A DNA stretch of 17,744 nt from Lachnoclostridium sp. UBA3320 (GCA_002361175.1 DESG01000039.1:1-17744); one strand, 5' to 3'. Counted from the first letter of the stretch, positions 1 to 7,297 are shown. Notes: a model not told the origin generated them from the sequence alone. Made by a program: numbers and translations.

Positions 1-164
1 ATAAATAAATATATGATAGATTAAATATAAATATATTCTTTAATGTTTCCATACTACTATTGGCTTTAAAGTTATTTCCAAAAAGTTGCATTTTTTCGGG
101 CGTTTGGACTCAGATTTATTATGGTGTAAGATTAAGTTGTCAAATCAAAACAGAGCAAGGCAAC

Positions 165-192
165 CAGTACCAGATATGAGAGTCTGTTACTG
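165..192. promoter_or_regulatory. Short dyad in the leader of the first gene
   Basis: CAGTACCAGA (165-174) faces TCTGTTACTG (183-192) with one mismatched pair and an 8-base loop. It lies just ahead of the AAAGGAGG ribosome site (about 200-207) of the coiled-coil gene. It could be an operator or an RNA stem in the 5' leader. I found no convincing -35/-10 pair in bases 1-160, so its position relative to transcription start is unknown. The rest of 1-214 shows no gene. Confidence 0.35.
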
Positions 193-214
193 CCCATTTT
201 AAAGGAGGATTATT

Positions 215-631
215 ATGAGCGATATTTTTAATGAACTTAATGTAAAGGAAATGATGCCAGAGAACAATGATATCCAAAACAACAGTGGATATTTTGCTGA
301 ATTAGGAAAGGAGAAGATAGCAAAATGCTATAAGAAAATGAAAAAATTGAAAAAGAAGAAAAAGGAGTATGGTTATTTGCAAAAGAAGGATAAACGCAAA
401 TATAAGAAACTTAAAAAGAAAATGATTAAGCTAAAACAGGACAACAAAGCGGCAAACCAATATTATTGCCAACATCTGGAAGCTCTCAAAAAAGAAAACT
501 TCATATTAAAGGCGATGCTTATATCACAATATGAAGATGGAAATAAGGCATTTGAAAAAATGTTTTTAAAGAAAATACATCAAGATGTAGAAAGTAACTT
601 TATTGATGTTGATGCAAAGTTTATTGATTAA
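215..631 (+). CDS. Lysine-rich coiled-coil protein, function unknown
   Basis: This 138-aa protein is not a family I recognise. The ATG follows a strong AAAGGAGG site with 7 bases of spacing. Residues about 32-95 are dominated by lysine with regularly spaced leucine, isoleucine and methionine, which predicts a long, highly basic helix or coiled coil. The C-terminal third is less charged and ends in an acidic segment. There is no signal peptide or membrane segment, so it is probably cytoplasmic. A basic coiled coil at the head of a recombinase module would suit a DNA-binding or structural accessory role, but that is inference. It is followed by an inverted repeat and then by the ATPase-like gene, 142 bases downstream. 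Confidence 0.6.
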   Translation: MSDIFNELNVKEMMPENNDIQNNSGYFAELGKEKIAKCYKKMKKLKKKKKEYGYLQKKDKRKYKKLKKKMIKLKQDNKAANQYYCQHLEALKKENFILKAMLISQYEDGNKAFEKMFLKKIHQDVESNFIDVDAKFID

Positions 632-639
632 GAAGTAAC

Positions 640-750
640 GTAGCTAATTTTGGGTGGTAAATGATATTTATACTACATATCAAGCGGATTTATTATAAAT
701 CACAATATATTATATAGTTTTGAATTATATCATGCCACCTTTTTAGCTAC
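640..750 (+). repeat. Long interrupted inverted repeat between the first two genes
   Basis: Three paired blocks in order can form one long stem: GTAGCTAA (640-647) with TTAGCTAC (743-750), GGTGG (653-657) with CCACC (735-739), and ATGATAT (661-667) with ATATCAT (727-733). The loop is about 59 bases of nearly pure A/T. It ends 8 bases before the AAGGAG ribosome site of the next gene, so it could affect translation or read-through. It has no T-tract and is not a classical terminator. Confidence 0.45.
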
Positions 751-773
751 ACCAGTTAAGGAGTGATAAACAT

Positions 774-2363
774 ATGTTGAATTTAAAATATTCTATGAAA
801 CATGATGGCTTATATGCAGGAGAACTATATATTGCTAATTTCAGAATTTCTCCTGTTTCAAAAGTAAGGAAAGTTGATTTAGATGGGCATATTATTGATA
901 TCCAGTATCAGTTACAGGCAATATTTCCAGATAATAGTAAGGGAAAAATTATTTCTGTAAAAGACTATAAAAAGATAAACTATTCATCTATATGGGAACA
1001 GTGCATTGATGCTACCTTGTCGGCAAAACAGAAAAAAATGCTACTAGAAGACCTTCAAATAAATTTACAAAATATAGAATGGACAGAAACAACCGTTCTC
1101 ACAACTAATGGGCTTGTCCATGAAAATCCTTGTGTATTTGTATATGACAAGAATCATATTATACATGATGACAGAACTACATCTTATGAATCTGTTGGTG
1201 ATATGCCTGTATTCAATATAAAAGAAGCAGACAAGGAATCTATCATTAATTACATAAATCAACTATTAGGATTTTATCCTGAAGTAACAGATGTTTTACT
1301 GATGGTACATTTACTAGCACAGTTAAAGCCTTTATTAAATTCTATGGGAGAAACTGTTGACTGTATGGCTTCCTTGATAGGTAAGAGCAGAAGCCTTAAA
1401 ACTACCTATGCAGATATTTTAACAGTAAATAGTCCAGAGCAAATGCTTAAATTTACTATAGATAACGCTAAAAAGGCAAAAGATGTTTCCCACAAATATA
1501 ATGGGCATTGTATTTGTGTAGATGATTACCACCGTGTAAATCAAAAATATCTTAAAGATAAACAGAATGATATGTTGGATTTTCTTGCTAGAAATACAAA
1601 TAATCCCAATAATGCTTTTGTTGTAATTACAGGCGAGTATATAGATGGCATTGTTTCATTGCAAGATAGGCTCATACAAATAAATGTACGCAAATGTAAA
1701 GGAGATTTTAATAAAGAACAGTTAGCCCTATTAAATAATCTTCAAAAAAATAAGTATATATTACATTATTTTTACTATGATTTTTCCAAAAAAGTATATT
1801 CAGATATAAGCTCTACAAAGAAAATCATAGAAGAAAATATACATGAATTGTATACAAACAGTACTGGTTACAGAATAGATAGAAATGCAGGTTTATTAAA
1901 AATAGCAGCAAAGGTCTTTAAAAATTTATATTCAGATTATTTATCTTGTGATATGTATGGAAATATTGAAAATTCAATAAATAATATTGTAAAAAGTCAA
2001 GCAATACATATGAATAGAATAGAAGAACTGGAATACAACCAAGATTGGGCATTAATTATTTATAATGCCATTAATAAAAGATATGTACCTGAACAAATAG
2101 AATATTCCAGAATCAAGCAAATGTTTACAGATAATAAGGATATTTTATATGTTACACCATTAGCATTAGAAACAGGATTAGAAAAGTATTTAGAGTGCAG
2201 TATCAACGTAGAGCAAGCAGTAAAATATTTATATAAAAAACAACTGCTTTATACTGACAATTCAACTGCATTAACCATTAAACGTGATGGAACAAGATAT
2301 TATGCTATAAAAATAACTGTATTACAATATTATTATAAAAATCACAGTGATGTAGCAGTTTAA
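774..2363 (+). CDS. P-loop ATPase-like protein of a mobile element (DUF927/primase-helicase-like, tentative)
   Basis: This is a 529-aa cytoplasmic protein whose ATG follows AAGGAG at 758-763. A central segment looks like a P-loop NTPase. GKSRSLKT (residues 203-210) matches Walker A except that the second glycine is leucine. CICVDD (about 246-251) fits Walker B. VVITGEYIDGIVSLQDR (about 283-299) fits the sensor and arginine region. The layout, with a variable N-terminus, then ATPase core, then helical C-terminus, recalls DUF927-type and plasmid or phage helicase-like ATPases that travel with integrases in Firmicutes, but similarity is weak by eye. The altered Walker A leaves open whether it hydrolyses ATP. 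Its place between a coiled-coil gene and a recombinase suggests a role in replication or maintenance of the element. No frameshift is visible. Confidence 0.5.
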   Translation: MLNLKYSMKHDGLYAGELYIANFRISPVSKVRKVDLDGHIIDIQYQLQAIFPDNSKGKIISVKDYKKINYSSIWEQCIDATLSAKQKKMLLEDLQINLQNIEWTETTVLTTNGLVHENPCVFVYDKNHIIHDDRTTSYESVGDMPVFNIKEADKESIINYINQLLGFYPEVTDVLLMVHLLAQLKPLLNSMGETVDCMASLIGKSRSLKTTYADILTVNSPEQMLKFTIDNAKKAKDVSHKYNGHCICVDDYHRVNQKYLKDKQNDMLDFLARNTNNPNNAFVVITGEYIDGIVSLQDRLIQINVRKCKGDFNKEQLALLNNLQKNKYILHYFYYDFSKKVYSDISSTKKIIEENIHELYTNSTGYRIDRNAGLLKIAAKVFKNLYSDYLSCDMYGNIENSINNIVKSQAIHMNRIEELEYNQDWALIIYNAINKRYVPEQIEYSRIKQMFTDNKDILYVTPLALETGLEKYLECSINVEQAVKYLYKKQLLYTDNSTALTIKRDGTRYYAIKITVLQYYYKNHSDVAV

Positions 2364-2370
2364 GAAATCC

Positions 2371-2441
2371 GTAGGTAATTATTTTTGGTTGTTATATTAT
2401 CACTTTAGATAATAATATAACGGGCTTAAATATTAACTTAT
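2371..2441 (+). repeat. Inverted repeat after the ATPase-like gene
   Basis: A perfect 10-bp stem, GTTATATTAT (2391-2400) with ATAATATAAC (2412-2421), has an 11-base loop. Outside it, 2371-2390 and about 2422-2441 can pair imperfectly. The outer 5' edge (GTAGGTAATT at 2371) resembles the start of the repeat after the first gene (GTAGCTAATT at 640), and both lie within about 10 bases of a stop codon. There is no T-tract. Confidence 0.4.
2385..2413 (+). promoter_or_regulatory. Possible promoter for the 50-aa gene and recombinase
   Basis: TTGGTT (2385-2390) and GATAAT (2408-2413) are separated by 17 bases. The -10 matches consensus at five of six positions, the -35 at only three. It overlaps the inverted repeat at 2391-2421, so binding to that dyad could control it. 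The region is so AT-rich that chance matches are expected. Confidence 0.25.
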
Positions 2442-2483
2442 GCGCATATTTATTATTATCAAATTTATATTGGAGGTAGCATT

Positions 2484-2636
2484 ATGCAAGTAAAACAGAC
2501 TTTTTCAAAATCTTATTCAACTGATGAAGAAAGACAAGCAGCAATGAAAAGAATCTACAGACAGCTACATACAAAATTCCAGTATGAGCTTGAGAAAACA
2601 AAAGATAAGGATAAAACAGATAAAAAGGCATCATAG
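2484..2636 (+). CDS. Small 50-aa charged protein preceding the recombinase
   Basis: ATG at 2484 follows TTGGAGGTAGC with good spacing, and the frame runs 50 codons to TAG at 2634-2636. The protein begins MQVKQTFSKSYSTDEERQAA, has a likely amphipathic helix over residues 14-40 and a charged tail of alternating lysine and aspartate. The strong ribosome site and sensible composition argue that it is real despite its size. A hairpin with a T-rich tail follows at once. It may be a small accessory or regulatory protein of the recombinase. I recognise no family. Confidence 0.6.
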   Translation: MQVKQTFSKSYSTDEERQAAMKRIYRQLHTKFQYELEKTKDKDKTDKKAS

Positions 2637-2658
2637 ACAATTATCTGTTAATTCTGCC

Positions 2659-2707
2659 AAAAACACATTAAGGGATATAAATAGTATCTGCTTAATGTGT
2701 TTTTATT
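2659..2707 (+). terminator. Probable intrinsic terminator ahead of the recombinase
   Basis: Fourteen bases at 2659-2672 (ending ACACATTAAG) pair perfectly with 2691-2704 (starting CTTAATGTGT), with an 18-base loop and a T-rich right edge (TTTTTATTT). The stem is AT-rich, so termination may be partial. A weak promoter for the recombinase, TTAATG (2692-2697) and TATACT (2715-2720) with 17-base spacing, overlaps its right arm. Confidence 0.5.
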
Positions 2708-2748
2708 TAGCTTTTATACTAAATAATTATAAAGATTGGAGGAAACAT

Positions 2749-4224
2749 ATGGCTACGGCAATTTATGCAAGACAATCAATAGACAAAAAAGACAGCCTTT
2801 CAATAGAAGCACAAATTGATATATGCAAAAAAGAATGTAATAATGAAAATCAGTTTTTGATTTATACAGACAAAGGCTATAGTGGCAAAAATACAGATAG
2901 ACCACAATTTTGTAAAATGATGCAGGATGTAAAAGGTGGTTTGATTGATAAAGTTGTTGTTTACCGTCTTGACCGTCTTTCACGTTCAATTACAGATTTT
3001 GGACAAATGTGGGAAGAATTAAACAATTACAATGTTGCTTTTACTTCTGTAAGTGAAAAGTTTGATACAGAAACCCCTGTAGGGCGTGCTATGATTTATA
3101 TTATAATGGTTTTTGCACAGCTTGAACGTGAAACTATTGCTGAACGTGTAAAGGATAATTATTATGAGCGTGCAAAGTATGGCACATGGCTTGGTGGACC
3201 TGCTCCATTTGGATTTAATACTGACAGGATAAATATATCTGGGAAAAACGTCCCAACGCTTATTACTAATGAAGACATAAAGACTGTTGAAAAAATGTTT
3301 TATACTTATATAAAAGACAATGAATCATTAGGCAGTATTGCAAAAATGCTTTCAAAAGAAGGTGTCTTCTGTGGAAAAAGAAAAGCTTGGGATAATGTGG
3401 CAGTTAGCCGCATATTGCATAGTCCTCTGTATGTACAGGCAGATATAGATGTGTATACATATTACCGCAGTAAAGGAATTACAAAGTTTGCCAATGAAAT
3501 TGAAGAATTTGATGGCACACATGCCGCACAGGTAATAGGAAAACGTGATGCTTCTACAAGAAAGTATTCAGATTTTAAAGACCATGTTGTTTCTCTAATG
3601 AATTTTCAAGGAATAATTCCATCTGAAATTTGGCTTGAATGTCAGTATAAATTGGATAGAAACAGGCAATTAAAAAATACTGGCAAAGGAAAAAATTCAT
3701 GGCTTACAGGGCTTTTAAAATGTGCAAGTTGCGGCTATGCAATTATTGTGAAAAAAGGTTATAAGAATAATCTTTTCCTTGCATGTAGCGGACATTATAA
3801 TATTCATATATGTGACAAAAAAGAGTTTCTTATAAGTATAAAGGAGATAGAAGATGCTGTTCAAACAAGTATGGAAGAAATATTAGCCAAGTGTCACAGT
3901 GATAGTGAGAATGAACCTGTTTACAATTCCAAACAGAAGATGGAGCTTGCAAAAATTGAAGAAAAAATTGAAAAACTGGTTGGCTGTATAGCAGAATCAA
4001 CAGAAATTACTATTTCTTATCTAAATAAAGAAATAGAAAAACTGGATGCACAGCGCAGAAAAATTCTTAATTCAATGACATCAAAGCAAAAAAATGAAAA
4101 ATACCAGTTAGGTAATATTGTTTTTAAAAATCTTGATAATATGCAGAAGCACCAGACAGCAGAAGCTTTTATTGAGAAAATTTTAGTGGACATTGATTCA
4201 CTTGAAATTGTATGGAAGGTCTGA
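2749..4224 (+). CDS. Large serine recombinase (site-specific integrase)
   Basis: This is a 491-aa resolvase/invertase-family integrase. The N-terminal catalytic domain (about 1-150) has IYARQS with the likely nucleophile Ser10, then DKGYSGKNTDRP and YRLDRLSRS (72-80), which carries the conserved arginines. The Recombinase DNA-binding domain follows (about 160-290). A zinc ribbon uses Cys325, Cys328, Cys346 and Cys355. The C-terminus is a coiled coil (about 390-450) followed by a short tail, as usual for large serine integrases. The reading frame is open up to 2584, but ATG at 2749 is chosen because GGAGG at 2739-2743 precedes it and the protein then begins at the conserved catalytic domain. 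All key motifs are intact, so it is probably active. It lies tail-to-tail with the next gene, 27 bases away. Confidence 0.93.
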   Translation: MATAIYARQSIDKKDSLSIEAQIDICKKECNNENQFLIYTDKGYSGKNTDRPQFCKMMQDVKGGLIDKVVVYRLDRLSRSITDFGQMWEELNNYNVAFTSVSEKFDTETPVGRAMIYIIMVFAQLERETIAERVKDNYYERAKYGTWLGGPAPFGFNTDRINISGKNVPTLITNEDIKTVEKMFYTYIKDNESLGSIAKMLSKEGVFCGKRKAWDNVAVSRILHSPLYVQADIDVYTYYRSKGITKFANEIEEFDGTHAAQVIGKRDASTRKYSDFKDHVVSLMNFQGIIPSEIWLECQYKLDRNRQLKNTGKGKNSWLTGLLKCASCGYAIIVKKGYKNNLFLACSGHYNIHICDKKEFLISIKEIEDAVQTSMEEILAKCHSDSENEPVYNSKQKMELAKIEEKIEKLVGCIAESTEITISYLNKEIEKLDAQRRKILNSMTSKQKNEKYQLGNIVFKNLDNMQKHQTAEAFIEKILVDIDSLEIVWKV

Positions 4225-4251
4225 GGCGGCTGCCCCAGGCTTTCCAGTATA

Positions 4252-5964
4252 CTATCCAATAAGCACATTTTTGCCTTCAAATGCAAACCCATAATGCCGT
4301 ATTTTCTCTTTTGCTATACCACGTGCCAACAGTTCAGTGTCATAAGCTTTTTCATCTATCTGCGACAATGCATTTTTCAAAGTTTCTTTTAAATTTTTTT
4401 CCTTTACAGGATTTATAACCTTAAATTCCAGTACAAAAGCTGGCAATGTATTTTCTAATGGCTCCATCATTACATCATATCTTCCAAATCCGCTCTCTCT
4501 ATTTGAGGTTATATGGTATTTGTCTGTAAATTCTGCTACTAGCCCTAATACAAAACCATGGTAAAAACGTTCTGGTTCTGATGCATCAGATGGATGTTTT
4601 CCTGTGTCAAAACTGCTGAATGTCTGCAAGGCTATCTTGTTCATATAATAATTCATATAATCTACATCACCTATAAGCAATGCTTTAATAAAGGCATTAT
4701 AATGGAATGAAACATTTTTAAACCAGCCCTGAAACATCTTCTGAAACATTTTTTTTACTTCAAAATTAGTTAAGGAAAGCTTATAAATATCCTCTAATTC
4801 TTCATTGCCACATTCTGGCATTACATCCACTCTTAAATATCCTGAAGCAAGCAAAAGACTCCATGTTGCCGTGTCATCTTGGTCAAGCTGATTAAAGACA
4901 ATTTCTTCATCTATAGTTGCCTCAATCTGTTTTCCTGCAAGCAAATCTTCCATTGCGGTTTTTATTTCTGGCGTTCCTTCTTTAATAATCTTTCCTACGA
5001 GACTGTTAGAACTGGTATTTGCCCAGTATCTTCCAAACTTTCCTGAATCTAGGTATTTTGTAACAGACCAAGGATTGTAAATATCCTTACTGCTACCAAA
5101 ACAAAAGCCATCATACCATGTCTTTACTTTATCCATATTTTCAGAAAGTCCAAATTTAGCCAGTGCGTCTTTTACTTCTTTTTCGGTAAAACCAAAAGCA
5201 GTTTTATATTTTTCAGAGGTAGTAGTAACTACTTCTAAATTATTTAAGTCTGAAAAGATAGATTCTTTACTGATTCTTGTAATTCCTGTCATAATTCCAC
5301 GCTCCATATATGGGTTTGTTTTAAAGGCAGAATTAAATAAGTTTCTGATAAATGAAGACATTTCACTCCAATAGTCATTTATATATGCCTCCTGTAGTGG
5401 TGTATCATATTCATCTAAAAGAATAATAACCTTCTTGCCATAATACAGATATAGATAATATGATATATGGTTAATTGCCAAGGCAGCAGAAGCATCATCC
5501 ATTTGGTCGTTTACAGCATCAAAAAAAGAAATACTTTTATCATGCAGCTTACCACTGGCTCTGAGAAAACTATAATTATCGTATAGTGTTACCAGTTTAT
5601 GAATAATTTCCATTCTTGCATTCTTAAATGTATCAGCTTTTATATCAGCAAAGCTAAAAAAAATTACAGGATAACTTCCTTGTAATTCATGGTATTTTTT
5701 ATTATTCCATATAGATAATCCTTCAAATATATTGCTGTTTCCAGCATATTTTACTGAAAAAAAATATTCTAGCATACTCATGTTAAGGGTTTTTCCAAAA
5801 CGGCGTGGACGAGTAATTAGTGTTGCAATATCAGAATTTTCCCACCATTCTCTGATAAAATCTGTTTTATCCACATAAAAATAGTTATTTTCCCTAATGG
5901 ATTTAAAATCTTGGTTTCCGATAGAAACAACTGGCTTCATCATATATACCTTCTTTCTGGACAT
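4252..5964 (-). CDS. AAA-ATPase-like / PD-(D/E)XK nuclease-like protein (PF09820 + PF08011, formerly DUF1703)
   Basis: This 570-aa cytoplasmic protein belongs to a family found in many near-identical copies per genome in Bacteroidetes and Lachnospiraceae. Function is not established. The N-terminal ATPase-like domain carries RPRRFGKT (52-59, Walker A with Lys58) and VIILLDEYD (179-187, Walker B). The middle is helical. The C-terminal nuclease-like domain shows Glu490, Asp497 (in GFGRYD) and EFK (Glu513, Lys515), the expected PD-(D/E)XK residues. All catalytic positions seem intact, and the length is usual for the family. Start: ATG at 5964 after AAAAGG; a second start seven or eight codons later (MM) is possible and also has AAAGG upstream. 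Its 5' end and upstream DNA are repeated at 7298-7558. Confidence 0.88.
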   Translation of the reverse strand: MSRKKVYMMKPVVSIGNQDFKSIRENNYFYVDKTDFIREWWENSDIATLITRPRRFGKTLNMSMLEYFFSVKYAGNSNIFEGLSIWNNKKYHELQGSYPVIFFSFADIKADTFKNARMEIIHKLVTLYDNYSFLRASGKLHDKSISFFDAVNDQMDDASAALAINHISYYLYLYYGKKVIILLDEYDTPLQEAYINDYWSEMSSFIRNLFNSAFKTNPYMERGIMTGITRISKESIFSDLNNLEVVTTTSEKYKTAFGFTEKEVKDALAKFGLSENMDKVKTWYDGFCFGSSKDIYNPWSVTKYLDSGKFGRYWANTSSNSLVGKIIKEGTPEIKTAMEDLLAGKQIEATIDEEIVFNQLDQDDTATWSLLLASGYLRVDVMPECGNEELEDIYKLSLTNFEVKKMFQKMFQGWFKNVSFHYNAFIKALLIGDVDYMNYYMNKIALQTFSSFDTGKHPSDASEPERFYHGFVLGLVAEFTDKYHITSNRESGFGRYDVMMEPLENTLPAFVLEFKVINPVKEKNLKETLKNALSQIDEKAYDTELLARGIAKEKIRHYGFAFEGKNVLIG

Positions 5965-6050
5965 GCTACCTTTTCTTATAATTACTATAACACAAAAAAA
6001 TGACTTAGGAGAAATTTTTTAAAATTTTGTCATCTGTTTCGTATGATGAT
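5638..6050 (-). repeat. Direct repeat block, copy 1 (5' end of the ATPase gene plus upstream DNA)
   Basis: This block matches 7298-7558 in the same orientation. The first segment (5638-5753) differs at about 6 of 115 positions by eye. Bases 5754-5897 are absent from the other copy. The second segment (about 5898-6050) is also highly similar, with a few small indels just upstream of the gene start. Similarity stops at GTATGATGAT (6041-6050), exactly where the deacetylase remnant begins. Confidence 0.85.
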
Positions 6051-6293
6051 AGTTTAGACTGGAAAGATTATGGTGCTGAATCTATACTTAATACTGTATT
6101 AAACCATAAACATCTTGGCAATGGTTCAATTATACTCTGCCATAATGGCGCAAAATATACTGCTGAAGCACTTGAACAACTTATTACGGGACTTAAAGAA
6201 AAAGGATATACACTTGTAACCATGTCAGAGCTTATTTATAAAGATAATTATGAGATGGATGTAGAAGGAAGGCAACACCAAAAGGATTCTTAA
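6048..6293 (+). pseudogene. Polysaccharide deacetylase (NodB-type), 3' remnant
   Basis: About 80 residues match the C-terminal part of polysaccharide deacetylases: DSLDWKDYG (motif 3 region), GSIILCHNG with the motif 5 histidine, a T-x-x-A-L helix, and KGYTLVTMSELI. These enzymes remove N- or O-acetyl groups from cell-wall or surface sugars outside the membrane. The N-terminal catalytic half, with the metal-binding D-D and H-x-x-x-H motifs and the signal peptide, is missing. The open frame can be extended to a TTG at 6027, but no ribosome site is present and bases 6027-6050 belong to the repeat block. It is therefore a truncated remnant, ending at TAA 6291-6293 and followed by its original terminator-like hairpin. 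Confidence 0.8.
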
Positions 6294-6298
6294 TTGAT

Positions 6299-6340
6299 GC
6301 CAGATACTTTGCAAGTTGGTGCAAGGTATCTGGTATTTAA
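6299..6340 (+). terminator. Hairpin after the deacetylase remnant
   Basis: GCCAGATACTTTGCA (6299-6313) pairs with TGCAAGGTATCTGGT (6320-6334), 15 positions with two G-T wobbles and a 6-base loop. It lies 6 bases after the stop codon. The tail (ATTTAA) is poor in T, so it is a likely but not ideal terminator, presumably left over from the intact deacetylase gene. Confidence 0.55.
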
Positions 6341-6363
6341 AAAACTTATTTAAGCAAATTTTC
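6337..6363. repeat. 27-bp direct repeat B, copy 1
   Basis: This stretch (TTAAAAAACTTATTTAAG then CAAATTTTC) matches 7570-7597, differing by one extra A and two substitutions. Each copy lies to the right of one copy of the larger repeat block. The spacing differs: 286 bases here, 11 bases there. Confidence 0.65.
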
Positions 6364-6401
6364 AGTGTAATATTTGGAAAAATTAATTAAGTGGGATAAA
6401 T

Positions 6402-6758
6402 CTATTCTATAATTTTAATTTCTTTAAAGTACTCAATAATTTTTTCAATATCTTTTGCTTGTATACAACATCTGTTTTCTGAATCACGATATATGCACTC
6501 AATATCATTATTCACACATTCTTTTCCAGCCAAACAGAGATATCTTTCTGAGTCTACTATTTTATTGCACATATACTCACGAAGCAAGCAGGCATATCCT
6601 TTGTGTTGGTTCATATTATAAAAAACCTGTGTTTGTATACCTAGCAAGCCACATACTGCCGAAACTGCACCTTTTGTGAGCGTAATATCTAAAGTTTCTT
6701 GTGAATTATACATAATAATATCTATATGCTTTTGTGCAATACAGATAATGCAATCCAA
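6402..6758 (-). CDS. Cysteine-rich hypothetical protein, start uncertain
   Basis: This 118-aa frame is not a family I recognise. It has 10 cysteines, including CIICIA near the start and a C-terminal cluster (LCLAGKEC, IECIY, RCCIQ) followed by a helix ending in KEIKIIE. The cysteine spacing could hold a metal or disulfides but fits no motif I know. It has no clear signal peptide. The TTG start at 6758 has no ribosome site. An ATG 14 bases upstream is out of frame by a single base within an A-run and would give MLNKK joined to LDC. The gene may thus be a decayed or frameshifted relic. It lies alone between the two repeat copies. Confidence 0.4.
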   Translation of the reverse strand: MDCIICIAQKHIDIIMYNSQETLDITLTKGAVSAVCGLLGIQTQVFYNMNQHKGYACLLREYMCNKIVDSERYLCLAGKECVNNDIECIYRDSENRCCIQAKDIEKIIEYFKEIKIIE

Positions 6759-7094
6759 TTTTTGTTTAACATACTAGCACTAGCAAATCACAATAACAGT
6801 AAAATAAAACAAACTAATTATATTATAACATGATTTGGTGAAAAAACGAGTATTTTTTTCATTATATATCAAAAAATATAAAATTAAAGTAAAATTAATA
6901 AAAGAATGTCAGAAGTCAATGTTGAAAGTTAAATGCTTCAGTGCAAGAATGATACAACAAGCAACAGAGGTTCTTGTCATTTCTCTTAGGATAATAGTTC
7001 TATATTTAAAAAAATGGGCTTTTATCACATTTATTGTAATAGGACAAATTTATACAAGCATATGGTTTATAAGTAGAAAGGGGGCATATTGCCA
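6759..7094. other. 336 bases with no gene I can support
   Basis: The stretch is very AT-rich. A + strand frame is open from about 6835 to 7098 and encodes a hydrophobic segment (LVISLRIIVLYLKKWAFITF), but its start (TTG, or ATG at 6919) has no ribosome site and the composition looks like chance or decay. A small membrane peptide cannot be excluded. The right end carries the AAGGGGG ribosome site of the next gene. Confidence 0.4.
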
Positions 7095-7274
7095 ATGAAA
7101 CTTTGTACATATTCTTTTTTAATACATAGAAATGGGGAAGATGTTCCATTTGAAAGTATACCTAAAGAAGAGCAAGAGGTATTTAAAGATAAGTTCACAG
7201 AGGATTTTATGGACATTATTATGAGGGGTCAGGGATATAAAAGAATGGAAGATACAGCAGATGAAAGTGCCTGA
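7095..7274 (+). CDS. Small 59-aa hypothetical protein
   Basis: ATG at 7095 follows AAGGGGGC with 10-base spacing. A TTG two codons upstream is possible but less well placed. The protein has a short beta-like N-terminus (KLCTYSFLIHRNGEDVPF) followed by an acidic helix (EEQEVFKDKFTEDFM) and a YKR segment. This plan of a short strand-turn, then VPFE, then a helix, ending in a GY-K/R motif resembles, from memory, roughly 60-aa proteins encoded next to integrases in Firmicutes elements. That is not verified. Its 3' end lies 23 bases from the broken ATPase copy. Confidence 0.5.
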   Translation: MKLCTYSFLIHRNGEDVPFESIPKEEQEVFKDKFTEDFMDIIMRGQGYKRMEDTADESA

Positions 7275-7297
7275 TTTTTGAGTAAAGACATTAAAAA

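Larger units (their letters stand above)
215..4224 (+). mobile_element. Candidate serine-recombinase mobile module (ends not defined)
   Basis: Four co-directional genes (coiled-coil protein, P-loop ATPase-like protein, 50-aa protein, large serine recombinase) are more AT-rich and more lysine/asparagine-rich than the metabolic genes further right. A large serine recombinase as the last gene is typical of integrative elements in Clostridia, where it excises and inserts the element at short att sites. The coordinates given are only the gene span. The left end may lie outside the window, and I could not identify an att core. There is no relaxase, capsid or conjugation gene here, so if mobile it is either small or the visible part of a larger element. 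Confidence 0.45.

Noticed and set aside
2584..2748. N-terminal extension of the serine recombinase from an ATG at 2584
   Set aside because: This ATG lies inside the 50-aa gene, has no ribosome site, and the added 55 residues run through the terminator hairpin. The catalytic domain begins at 2749 behind GGAGG.
1..4260. att core of the serine-recombinase element from short matches such as CCAGTA near 164 and 4244
   Set aside because: A 6-base match in AT-rich DNA is expected by chance, and no flanking symmetry supports it.
6027..6293. Complete small gene starting at TTG 6027
   Set aside because: There is no ribosome site, the first 24 bases belong to the repeat block, and the protein is only the tail of a deacetylase domain.
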